In this document: positions 44,561 through 55,276 of the stretch, piece by piece | Numbering within the stretch: the first letter of the stretch is position 1 | Layout: each line of letters begins with the position of its first letter | Program-made: the position numbers and the translations under genes | Assembly (NCBI RefSeq): GCF_945859705.1 | Contig: NC_079135.1 | Location: 127,280,551-127,344,550 of the forward strand | Origin: Episyrphus balteatus | Taxonomy: Eukaryota; Arthropoda; Insecta; Diptera; Syrphidae | Direction of reading: 5' to 3' | DNA: 64,000 nt | Notes under the pieces: generated by a model | Databases searched by the model: none | The model's input: the letters and a program-made list of their open reading frames with translations, nothing else | What the model was told of the DNA's origin: nothing

Positions 44561-47500
44561 TATTTCAACAAAACTCCAAAAAACAAAAATGGCAATTGCC
44601 TAAAATGCTGGATTTTTCATTTAAAATTGTAATGTTTTTGAAGTACTCTAACACGGTTAATCCTGATCTAATCTGATCTCAACAAAACTATAATTGTACT
44701 TCCCTACTATAACTCTCAAAACCGCCAAAAAATGATTAAAAATAGAGAACCTCTGCCAACCCATTAACAAGCTCCTTTTTTATATTTATCACTTCTTCCA
44801 TTTTAATATAAATACCCCCGAAAACAAAAGAAAGATTTTTCAACTTCATGTCACAAAATAACCCTCAAGAGCCAAGTAGTATTTCTGCCCCCTTGTATGT
44901 GTGTGGTTTTTGGTTTTTATATGTGGTATACAAAACTGAATACTTTTTGATGTTAAATTCACATATATACAGCATCCGAGAATCAAAAGTGCCACCCGCA
45001 ATACAGCAGCAACATATAAGCAAGAAGAAAAAAAGGGAACACACAAAAAAAAAAAGAACGCTCTCACACTGACTTTTCAGCTACTACAACGAATTAGGTT
45101 AATTAGGCATTGAAAATGAAATTGTAATTAAAAGCAAAAGAGAGATAATTCAGTGCGACAACACGACGACGACGACAACGATAAAGAGGTTTTTCTTTGA
45201 CGGTTTGGTTCCGTTCTATACCCCCATATACATTCCATAAGGACCATAAAGGGAAAAAAAAAGAAGACTTGGATGCTGGGGATGGGAAACAAAAATGAAG
45301 AAGGAAATCATATTTAGCTCCTTCCTTTGGCGTTCGTTAAAAATGTTCTTTGACATAAATGGAGACGAGAGAGAGGGTTTTTTTTTTCTGATGCCACTAC
45401 AACATGCGACACCAATAAAACTTCTTTTCGCAAAAATGAAGACACAGACGCCATTTATATGTAAGTTTAAGTTCCGTATGCTTTTAGGAAATATATTTCT
45501 TTCCATACTTCAACATATTACATTCAACGACAACGACTGAGTCACGGTAAAGACAAACTCTTCATCATTCTCAATGAAATTATAGATAAAAGTTGTGGAG
45601 TTGTACTAACAGAGTAGTTGTTTGACGATTTCTTGCATTTTCTACACCAGTTTTGCAAGCTTTTGATAAATGTTACACCAGTTTACACCTTATAAACTCA
45701 AAATACTACCAATTTTGACATGAAATATGAAGTTTTTTAAACAATTGAACAAATAGGTTTATACTTTAATGAGTTCGTATTGATATTTACCTATTTTACA
45801 TCTGAATTTTAGTATTTGCGTAGATTGGATGTAAAATGTGTCAAAACAGTGTAAAAAAAGGGGTTTTCCATACATTTCTTATAAAAACTGGTGTAAAATA
45901 TGCTTATTGTAGCCTAAGTCAAAAATGTATCAATACTAAAATTAAAATCCTTTATTCCATATGTGTCCTTTATTCTTGAAAAAGTGTAAAAATACTCAAA
46001 ACTTTCAGATTCAAAGTTTTTTGATAAAAAATAAAATTACTTGTGAAATATTCCTGACCAAATTGACAGTAAAACTTCAGTCTGATATAATATCCTTTTT
46101 TTGAATTCTAGAAAACAAGGATTGTTCGTCGTCATTGTGTCTGCGAAGTTCTTTGGAAAAGCTAAGTCGTCGTAAAAACTTATAGCATACAAGAGAAATA
46201 TTCTGCGAAATGCAACATGGGCGTTTCAGGTAGAAAACAAAAAGTCTTATTTGCCAAAAGTCGCAGGGGGTGCAAGTATATAAGTGTCTTGAATATCATA
46301 TAGCTTTTTTATGTTAGAGAAAGAAACTTATATTGGCATCTCACTGCTCTGCGGGAGGCTTTAAGCCACATTAAGTATTTTCATATTTTTTTTTTATATC
46401 TCTCAACAAAAATAAAATTCTGAACAACATCACAAGGGGAAGTTGTAGTGCAGAGAAAGAGTGTAAGAGCACTCCAGGCATCTTCACTATCTTACTGGTC
46501 TCTGCTGTTTTGAATACAATGCCTACTGAGTGATTTTGTAGCAAAGTTTAACTAAAGGAGTTACATAAATTCAAGAACCAACAATATACAACATACAATG
46601 GGGCTTAAAATAGTTAAGGACTAATTTTTCAAACTGAATGTTGTTGTTTTTTTTTTATATTTTTAAGACTTGATGAGAATTACTCCAAGAATACTTTTCG
46701 GATTTGGGTCAATGACGATAAAGAGTTCTCATGTGAGTTGGCTCTAAGTTGATTGACTTTTTAAGAGAAAACTTAAAAATTAGGCTAAGGCATACCTAAT
46801 ATTTCATGACAAAAAATTCAGTTTTTTTATTTCTTCAAATTATTGCGAATAACGAAACTACGTTTTCAATTAATAAGACTTCTGTGTTGTGTTATGAGTT
46901 TAATTCAGATCGAATTACTTTGCAAACACCATATTTAAAATACGCCGACAAAATCGAAAACTAGGCTTATTTATTCAGCAGAGTAATTAAAAAAACCTGG
47001 CAGCTACTAGAAATCCTTGAAAATTAATATTCATTATAATGTAAAATATTTTGATATCCACTAAGACAAAATTGTAGGGGGGCAGATCCGTTGGATGTAG
47101 GGTGGCAAATGGAAATTCTTTCAGTGTCTTAGATGATATCTAAAGGTTATCCGAGTCATAGGCTTATATGAATTCACTAATCAATACCTAGTACAAAATG
47201 CTAAATATACATAGATATTCATAGAGTAATAAAATATCGGTGATACAATTTTTTAATTACTTTGAATTAAATCTAAAAATTTTAAAATATGTTACACATA
47301 CAATACAGTGACCTATTGAAACTTTCTTTACCTAGCTATATAATGACACTCCTTGAACTTTGAAATACCTATAACATATGAAATACTCACATAACGGAAC
47401 CAAATAAAACTCATTGGAAAGGATTTTTTTGAGTCAAGATTTTAGCTCGAAAATGATTATTTCATTTCTATCTGAAGTATACCCCACTTTTTTGTTTATC

Positions 47501-47590
47501 TTTGCAAAAATCTAATCTGAATGGTTTTATTGAATTATAATATATAAATAAAAACTTTCAAAAATATTTTTTGCTCTCAACTGTTTGGAT
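44561..47590. other. low-copy AT-rich DNA
   Basis: No gene recognised. Bases 44840-45540 have mixed composition with overlapping small frames on both strands. A fragment at 47288-47320 (ATGTTACACATACAATACAG then TGACC) resembles the complement of the GGTCACTGTGGCGTATGTG repeat. Confidence 0.35.
45636..45903. repeat. 268-bp segment with 20-bp inverted ends
   Basis: GCATTTTCTACACCAGTTTT (45636-45655) and AAAACTGGTGTAAAATATGC (45884-45903) are inverted repeats with two or three mismatches. Additional ACACCAGTTTACACC and TTTTACATC/GATGTAAAAT motifs lie inside. It may be a MITE. No clear target-site duplication was seen. Confidence 0.45.
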
Positions 47591-47599
47591 GTTTTCCGA

Positions 47600-48912
47600 G
47601 GGTTGGGGTCGAAATTCTGTATGGGCCAAAATTCGGATTCCAAAATTCTGTTTTCCAAAATTCTGTATTTTAAAATTCTGAAAATTCAAAATTCTGTATT
47701 TTAAAATTCTGTAAATTCAAAATTCTGTATTCTAAAATTTTGTAAACACAAAATTCTGGATTTCAAAATTCTGTATTCCAAAATTCTGTACTCCAAAATT
47801 CTGTAAATGATAAAAGAAAAATTGTTTTGATAATGAAAAAAGTGCGCATTTTTTTCATTATCAAAACAATTTTTCTTTTATCATTTACAGAATTTTTAAG
47901 TACAGATTTTTGATATTTTCTGTGCAGAACCTTGAAGCAGTTTGCGTTCGCCAGCTTAAGTTAAGTGTTATGAGTTAATCGTGATATAAAATGAATTCAG
48001 AAAAATGGAAAATATTAAATTATTAAAACCTAATAAAGGAAAGGATAAATTGTGTGTCGTTGGTTTTATGTTTAATAACGTAGAAAAAACTTTCGGAAAA
48101 TAGGGTACTTAACTCAAATTAGTCATGCACTTAATAACTCCATTCGAATTTTGTCGAAAAAAATTGAATTTTTTGAGAAAAATGAAATTCAAGCCAGCAG
48201 AACATGAAAATCTCGGAAAACTTATCGGAAAATGGAGCCTTAATTCAAATTAGTCGAACATTCAATTAATTATGTCCAATTTTTTCGAAAAAGTGGAATT
48301 TCTTGAAAAAAAAAACAAATTCAAGTTAGGAGAACATGAATTTGTATGAAAATGAAAATATTTTTTTTTAATGGAAAATCTCGGAAGTTTTTTCGAAAAT
48401 TTGGTACTTAACTCAAAGCACTTAATTATTCAAAATAATTCCAAAAAAAAACAATTTTTTCGAAGATCACAGAAAAAAAATCATTTTTGTAAAAAAATTT
48501 TTTTTTTTTTTGAATTTTTGTTTGGCACCTAAATATTAAACCAAACCCGAATTTTTTACTAACAGTTTAAGGCATTTTCTGGTAATTGCTCTGCTAACTT
48601 TAAATCGAGTTAGCAGAACATTAAGTTTTTCCAAAAGTAGGAGAGCACTTGACATAATTTTGGGGTACTTGCCCTGCTTACTTGAGGGACATGTTTTAAT
48701 GTATAGATTTAAAATTACAGAATTTTTAAAAGCAGAATAATGGATTTGCAGAATTTTGAAAAACAGAATTTTGGATTTACAGAATTTTGAAATACAGAAT
48801 AATAGAAAAGCAGAATAATGGAATACAGAATTATGTTCATACAGAATTTTTTCTTCAGATACAGAATTTTGGTCATACAGAATTTTGGAATACAGAATAA
48901 CGACCCGTTCCC
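47600..48912. mobile_element. 1313-bp foldback element (FB/MULE-like), 9-bp target-site duplication
   Basis: The element is flanked by an exact direct repeat GTTTTCCGA (47591-47599 and 48913-48921). The ends are GGGTTGGGGTCG and CGACCCGTTCCC. Inside the left end lie about ten units of TTCCAAAATTCTGTA (47630-47800). Inside the right end lie the inverted units TACAGAATTTTGGAA (about 48705-48900). A perfect hairpin lies at 47795-47896. The segment 48070-48480 holds three diverged subrepeats of about 115 bp (CTCGGAAAAC...ACTTAACTCAAATTAGTC). Subterminal tandem repeats in inverted arms plus a 9-bp duplication are the hallmarks of Drosophila FB-type foldback elements, placed with MULEs. No transposase is encoded. 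Confidence 0.8.
47795..47896. repeat. perfect 47-bp hairpin inside the foldback element
   Basis: Left arm 47795-47841 (starts AAAATTCTGTAAATGATAAA) and right arm 47850-47896 (ends TTTATCATTTACAGAATTTT) are exact complements. The loop GTGCGCAT is 8 nt. Confidence 0.95.
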
Positions 48913-48921
48913 GTTTTCCGA

Positions 48922-49861
48922 TCCATTTTGTGGGGTTAATTACTCATAAAAAAACCTTTCACCTGAATTTATTTTATGAAGTGTCTATTCATGGTTTCTT
49001 TCCAAAATATAACATTATTACCAAATTTCATTAGGGTGGTCCATTAACTTTTTGTAATGTAAAAAAAAACTATGTACCTTTTAACCATGACATTGTTATA
49101 GAGACTTTAAATTCTTGGTTTAAATTTCAAAAGTAACATAATTGCAGACTTTCAATAGGGTAACATTTTTTTTATTGTTTAGTTTTTACAATAGACAAAA
49201 AACACCCTTTCACCAAAAATAAATTTTAATTATATATTTTATTCGTAACTCCCATGGCGAAGACAACATTTTTAGTAAACTATGAATGGGTAGGTATATT
49301 TAAACCGTTGGTTTTTGTTAGTTACCCGGACTATTTATTTATTTGACAATAAAACACCATTTCGCTTAAAACAATTTTATAGACTGCTTAGATTTGTTCT
49401 GCCTGTGGTATAAAAATTTTGTATCAATTTTCCCTGGAGTACTATTTTTTGTCACAGTTTTTTGGTAGTTGCTTATTCTAAATGTTGTTTTTTCTTTATA
49501 AAAAACCCTATCACTCAAGATATTTATGTTTTAACTCTTATAACAAACGAAACTATTTCACTTAGTTTGAAAAATAAACAAAATTTATGTCAGCTGTTGT
49601 GACACCTTTTTTCTCAAATAACTCAACCTCTAAAAAAAAAAACCCTTTCACCAAAAATAATAATTGTAAGATCCCTGCTTCGTCTGATCCTACCTTTCAC
49701 CCAATTTTTTTTTTTTTATTAAATCTTTTGATCCTTGGTTCTTATTCCTAAAGCAAACTTTTTGTCAAGTTTCATGAAAGTAACAATTTATTTTTAAATG
49801 CCAATTTTAACTGTTTTAAAAGCTTAAGAATACAAGTTTAGCAAAACCATAAAAATTCTTA
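48922..49861. other. AT-rich DNA, unassigned
   Basis: No gene recognised. Phrases such as CCCTTTCACCAAAAATAA recur (49206 and 49646), so it may be an old unclassified repeat. Confidence 0.35.
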
Positions 49862-50392
49862 AAAGTTCTGTATTATTGTTCCAGAACCATGCCTACAAAA
49901 AAAGTAAGATTTTTTTAAAGCCAACCATGTCGAAATTTCAAACTGAGATTACGGTACTTCCTTTACTGCTAGCTGGTCATCGGCAACAAATCTTCACAGG
50001 TGTTTTGAGGTATTTTTCAAGTTTTTCAATTAAAGATTATATAACTTGTAGAGCACTTACCGTTATGTGTGATATATTAAATGAAAGGTAATATTATCAG
50101 CATGCGTATTAAAGTTAAATAAATTTGTTATGTGCTCTAAATCAAAAGATATAACGTGTTTAGAAAAAGAACATCTTTTCACCGTTATCTCAGAATTTTG
50201 AATATGAAATTAATTGAAATTTTTCACAATCATAATATATTTAACTTCCTATCTACTACTGTATAAATTTCATTCATCTACCTATTAAAACAAAAAAGTT
50301 ATGATGAATTGATTTTTTGTGTCGCTTTTTCGTTTCATCTTGTTTCAAATCGCTACGATACTAAAAAAGTTTTCACTTCAAAAATAAGAATT
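49862..50392 (+). repeat. dispersed repeat family B, core and 3' end, copy 1 of a pair
   Basis: Matches 3485-3990: TCGAAATTTCAAACTGAGAT, TACGGTACTTCCTTTACTGC, GAACATCTTTTCACCGTTAT, then a CGATACTAAAAAAGTTTTCA CTTCAAAAA end. It is followed immediately by a second copy in the same orientation. Confidence 0.7.
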
Positions 50393-50850
50393 TTTTAAAG
50401 CCAACTCTGTCGAAATTTCAAGCTGAAATTACGGTACTTCCTACACTGGTCATCGTCAACAGATCTCCACATGTGTTTTGTGGTATTTTTCAAGTTTATC
50501 AATTTAAAATTGTGTAACTTGTAGAGCTCGTACAGTTAATTGTGATAAATCAAATGAAAGGTTTTGTTATCAGCATGCGTATTAAAGTTAAATCAAATTT
50601 GTATGTGCACTAGATCAAAAGATATAACGTGTGCAAAAAAGAATATCTTTTTACCGTTATCTCAGAATTTTATTGAAATTTTGTATATTTATAGTTTATT
50701 TAATTACCTATCTAATGTACAAATTTCATTCATCTACCTATTAAAACAAAAAAATTATAACAAGTTGAATGTTCGTGTCGCGTTTTCGTTTCATCTTGTT
50801 TCAAATCACTATCACTACGATACTAAAGAAGTTTTCACTTCAAAAAAATT
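50385..50850 (+). repeat. dispersed repeat family B, core and 3' end, copy 2 of a pair
   Basis: It starts again at AAGAATTTTTTAAAGCCAAC, which is the same internal point as in copy 1, and ends CGATACTAAAGAAGTTTTCA then CTTCAAAAA. The two copies differ by small deletions, so the duplication is not recent. Confidence 0.7.
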
Positions 50851-53490
50851 CATTTCAAACCATTAAAAAATAAAGAAAAAAAGCTAAGCAAAACCATAGA
50901 AATTCTGAAAAGTTCTGTATCATTGTATTATCACAACAATATTGCTATAGAAACGGAAATAGCAGGTAAACTATTGATTTGTTTACTCAGAAATCTTTCA
51001 AAAATTCTTAATTTTTATTTGAACGTCTGTGTCATTTCTGTTTCATTGTTGTTTGTTTGTTTGTTTTGTATTCTCTGTTTTTCAATTTTATACTGTTGAT
51101 ATTCAGTTAGCAATTTTTTTCGTTCATAGTAAAAACAAACAAAAATATTCTATAAAATAAACTTAAAGTTATTTTCTGCTCGAAAACACATTAAACAATT
51201 CCACAACACAGGAAAAAAAATATCATTACAGACCTTGAAAAAGTATTTAAAAAAAAAATATACAAAACTCATCTCGTCTGGTTTTGTATACAAACTGGCA
51301 ACATCCAGCAGAGCAGAATCAGTAGTTGCTATTGTTGTTGTTGTTGTTATGACACTGAAGCAAAAAAATAATTTTTCCAATGTCCATTCTTAGTTTCCTA
51401 CCACCCAAATTGTGTCCAATAAGTCTCGAGGCAATAATTATTGCAGCCAGAGCCATGTTACAATGACGATGGCTGAGGATGTCTGTTTTGAGAGCCGTTC
51501 CTTGCCTCTGCGTTTTGTATGAAAGTGAACGGCATTCATGCAACATGGAATTGCAGAAGAAACAGAGAGCTCTGTACAACTGAAATACAAAACACTTCAC
51601 AACTGCCTACTCGCTTGGAACTTTTGTTGGGCTTCCTTTCACTGCGTTTCTCCGTTTGTCATTGCTGTCGACTTTTGCTGGTGATAAATTCATCTTTTTT
51701 GCTGATGGTGACACTTTGCCCCCCCCTGCTTGGATTTTGCTTCTGGAAGCGGTAGCCAAGCCCGAGAGTTACTCGTCAACGGCCTTCCCTATATGTATCT
51801 TACCGCTGCTGTTTTATAATGATACTGATTGTGCCTTATGGTCAGGGTTGCCACCACTCAAATTTGGAAATATCAAAATTAATGACTTTCACAATAAAGA
51901 CCCCCAGTTAACTAAAAAGAGGTCTCCAACATCCCAGACCCTCAATCTTTTGAGTGTAAAAATCTTACGTAATATGGCAACTCTTTTCTTTTTTTTTTTT
52001 TTTTTGAGGAATTAAGAAAAAAATTATTTCTCTGTCATGATGCCTCCCTAAAATGTACACATCTCAGATTCAGGGCCTGGACTCACTATCGTTCTCTTCA
52101 AATTTGTTTTGCACAAGAAAAATGAAAATGCGAAAATTCTTTTCTTTTTCTTGCAATTTTCCCGCATGTTTTGTCTCTTTTTTTTTATTTTTTGTTTTTT
52201 GCTTTTATTTTTATAGCAATTTGTATAGTTTTGAATTTTTTAAACCAAGAGGGTTGCTTTATTGTCGTCGTTGGAGGAGTCTACTAAAAAAACCATTGCA
52301 ACGGGAAATGATCTAGTCAGAGCCAACACTGCAACTGCAGCACCAGCCAGCAACCCAGTAGGAGTATATAGTGGCACTCAAGTGAGCAATAATAATTAGC
52401 GCATCGGAATCATTAGGAGGCAAGTTGGCTGGCTGGCTGGCTGGGCTAACAACTGGCTGTGATATGGAGTGTGAGCCCGAGCCATTGCCACGCCATGCTA
52501 TACAACACCATGCCACAATGTGTGTCTCTCACACACAAAGTGCCTTGTTAAATTCGTGTGATTAATAGGGAACATGTGAAGCTGGAGAGTTATGAGTGTT
52601 TTTCACTTAATTTATGGTACACAACACGTCGCCATGGGAATAATTATTAGTTTCGGAAAGGAGGCAACTTCCCCGCCTTTTACAACAAAACTGTCTTGGA
52701 TTTTTTTGTAGAAGATATGCACAAACAAGCTCATAATGTTGATGATGATGATGAAGACCACCACTAATAATGTGAAGAGAAGAAGAATGGTTCTTAATTT
52801 TCATCTTCTTTTTCCATTTTTTTTTTTTTTGTCGGTAGATAAATTTTAAGATTTTAATTCAACTTGTCATTTAGTAAAAGTTATTTTTAAACACAAAGAA
52901 AGTTAAACAAATTATTTGGACAATCAGACGTGAATTTTAATTGAGTGACCCCGATCATTTAATTGAGAGACTTATACAGCAAAATGAATATTCTTCTTTT
53001 TTCATCGTTGGAATTAAAATTTATACAAAGAATAATTCTGTCATTGTGATATTATTTATTATTGATGACAAAGAAATGATTTATGGTGAATTTTTTCCAC
53101 TTGGAAATCCTTTTTCATTTTTTTGGTAGCTATTCCTGTGGAAGAGTGTTTTTATTAAAATAAAGATGATTTTTTACTAGAATTTGGAATAACCTTATAG
53201 TTGCATACAACTGCATAGCTTCCATTGGTATTTCAAAGGGGTAACAGATTACATGTTTATACACAGTATCGAAGTTCGAAATTAGACTCGAGGGTCGGGG
53301 TGAAGTGATTGGTATTCTTAACGGCTGCTGACTCTGGCAGCAACAACACAAACCACGGGTTTCTGAGGTACTTCTAAGAGGAAAATCTTATGAGGTATTT
53401 TTTTCGATTTTAAAAATTTTAGTTTTATTGGAACAAAACAAAAGAACTCAGTTAGTTATGAGTATTTTAATTACAAAAATAAAGAAAAAT
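50851..53490. other. low-copy DNA
   Basis: No repeat partner. Contains (TTG)n at 51325-51348, a 16-T run near 51990, TGGCTGGCTGGCTGGCTGGG at 52424-52443 and GATGATGATGATG at 52738. Overlapping 60- to 119-codon frames on both strands at 51150-52516 look like chance. Several segments (51500-51790, 52320-52560) have mixed composition and could be regulatory. Confidence 0.35.
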
Positions 53491-55050
53491 TAAAAAAAAG
53501 AGGTTGTCTGTAAAGCCGGTTTACGGACGATAATTTTACGTGATAACGTCGTGAGAAAACAGGTTGTGTGCTTTTAAAATGAGTCAATTGAAGCGTTTAT
53601 TTATATTTCAAACAATCATAATTTCCAAAAAAAAGCTACAAAAAATTACCTCTTTTCTTTTCTCATTAAATTAATTTTTTTATTTTAAAAGCTTACAAAA
53701 AAAGATTATACCATTAAAAAGCCAAATATTTCTTCTAAATAATAAAACCATTTTGAAATATTTACAATGCTCAAAAAGTATTAAAATAATTTATTAAAAA
53801 CAATCATTTCTTATGAAAAAAGTGAAAAATTATTTCCATCACCCAAAAATTCATTTTTTTTGATATAACAACCTATAGTAAATTTTATACCACCTGAAAG
53901 CTTATTGCTTCAGCTCAAAATATATACTCGATCAATTTTCATCAAAAAAAGCAAAAAAAAAAAAAAAAAAATTTAATGTTCTCACGCTATTGAATCAATT
54001 TTTTCAATGACAACCTATATAAAATTTTATATCATGTAAAAGCTGATAATTTCACCTTTCATATGACGTTTCAATCTTATTTCTGCCTAGAAAAAATGTA
54101 AGAATTTTTTAAAGCCAACAATGTCGAAACTCCAAACTGAGATTATTATACTTCCCACACTGATGGCTGTTCATAATCAACAGATCTCCACAGGTGTTTT
54201 GAGGTATTTCGCAAGTTTTTTAATTTAACATTGTGTAACTTGTAGTGAATGAACAGTTATGTGCGATATACCAAATGAAAGGTAACATCATCAGAATGTA
54301 TTTGCTTTAGATCAAAAGATAGAACCTGTTGAATAATAAAACTTTATTTTACCCTTATCTCAAAATTGTGTCTACAAAATTGATTGAAATTTCGCACAGA
54401 TATAGTCCTGTCTATTATCTTTATTGATTATTGAGATTTTTGAATGCTACAAAAAGTTTAAAAAAATAAAAACTCACCCAAAAATACCCAAAAATAAGTA
54501 GGTGTTTTTCAAAAATTCATATTTCAAAACGCAGAGACTTAAAAAAAAATCAGTATCAGACCCCTAACTTCTTTTTTATTATCTTTCGAATGACGTTTTT
54601 CGAATTGTCAAAAATAAATTCCGCTACCAGTAATCACTACTCTGTCAAAGGTCTAAGTTTTAGAAAACCATTAATAGCTTAGTTCTGAAATTTTCTATAA
54701 TTTTTTCAATGTCAGTTTTGGTATAAATTTATCTATTGATTAAAAAAAAATTCGACTCTTTACATTGTCGCGTTTAGAAAATAGCCAATTTTTTAAAATT
54801 TTGTTTTACCCCTATTTACCTTATTAAAAGATAGAATTTTTTTAAAATCCTTCAAATGTATTTAACTTTAGTTTATTATCTTTCAAATAAGCTATAGAAG
54901 ATTTTTGTATCTCTAATAGTTTATTTTTAATTTTAAATTGAAATTTTTGCCGCACTGCGAAAGTGCGAGAGTGGAACGCTAAAAAATGGCGTCACTTTTT
55001 TGTGGTGGCTGCCATGGCTCATCGATTTATAAGACGATATCACGTCAAAA
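53490..55050 (+). repeat. dispersed repeat family A, full-length forward copy (~1.56 kb)
   Basis: The left end is AAGAGGTTGTCTGTAAAGCC, then GGTTTACGGACGATAA and TTTTACGTGATAACGTC. The right end is AAAATGGCGTCACTTTTTTG, then TGGTGGCTGCCATGGC, ATCGATTTATAAGACGATAT and CACGTCAAAA. ACGTGATAACGTC and GACGATATCACGTC are inverted subterminal matches. The middle (54100-54420) is the family B core. Compared with the copy at 29401 it lacks part of the subrepeat block. Confidence 0.75.
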
Positions 55051-55238
55051 AAAAAAAAAAAAAAAAAACAAATTAAGTAAAACTTAAAAGAAATTAAGTT
55101 TTTAACGGTATAAAATTTCTATTACATTTTTGAATTTTTGCAAAATAATAACAATCAATCGTAGCGTTTTGATTTACTTTGGGTTTGACCCAGGCTTTTT
55201 TCATCACATTCTTTAGAACAGCTAGCGTGAGTAGATAA
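55051..55238. other. poly-A tract and short spacer
   Basis: A long A run (about 55047-55068) ends the previous repeat. It is followed by AT-rich DNA up to the LINE insertion site. Confidence 0.6.
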
Positions 55239-55250
55239 TTAAATCAGATT
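55239..55250. repeat. 12-bp target-site duplication of the LINE, left copy
   Basis: TTAAATCAGATT. The identical 12 bp follow the LINE tail at 58560-58571. Confidence 0.85.
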
Positions 55251-55276
55251 ATCTTGGAGCTGCCCCACACCACACT

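Noticed and set aside
3461..50091. Conserved peptide MSKFQTEITVLP in several places
   Set aside because: It is the family B core. Differences between copies change amino acids freely and other copies have stops, so it is not a maintained gene.
51656..52015. 119-codon plus-strand frame
   Set aside because: Overlapped by another frame shifted by one base, ends in a poly-T-derived Phe run, and no domain was recognised.
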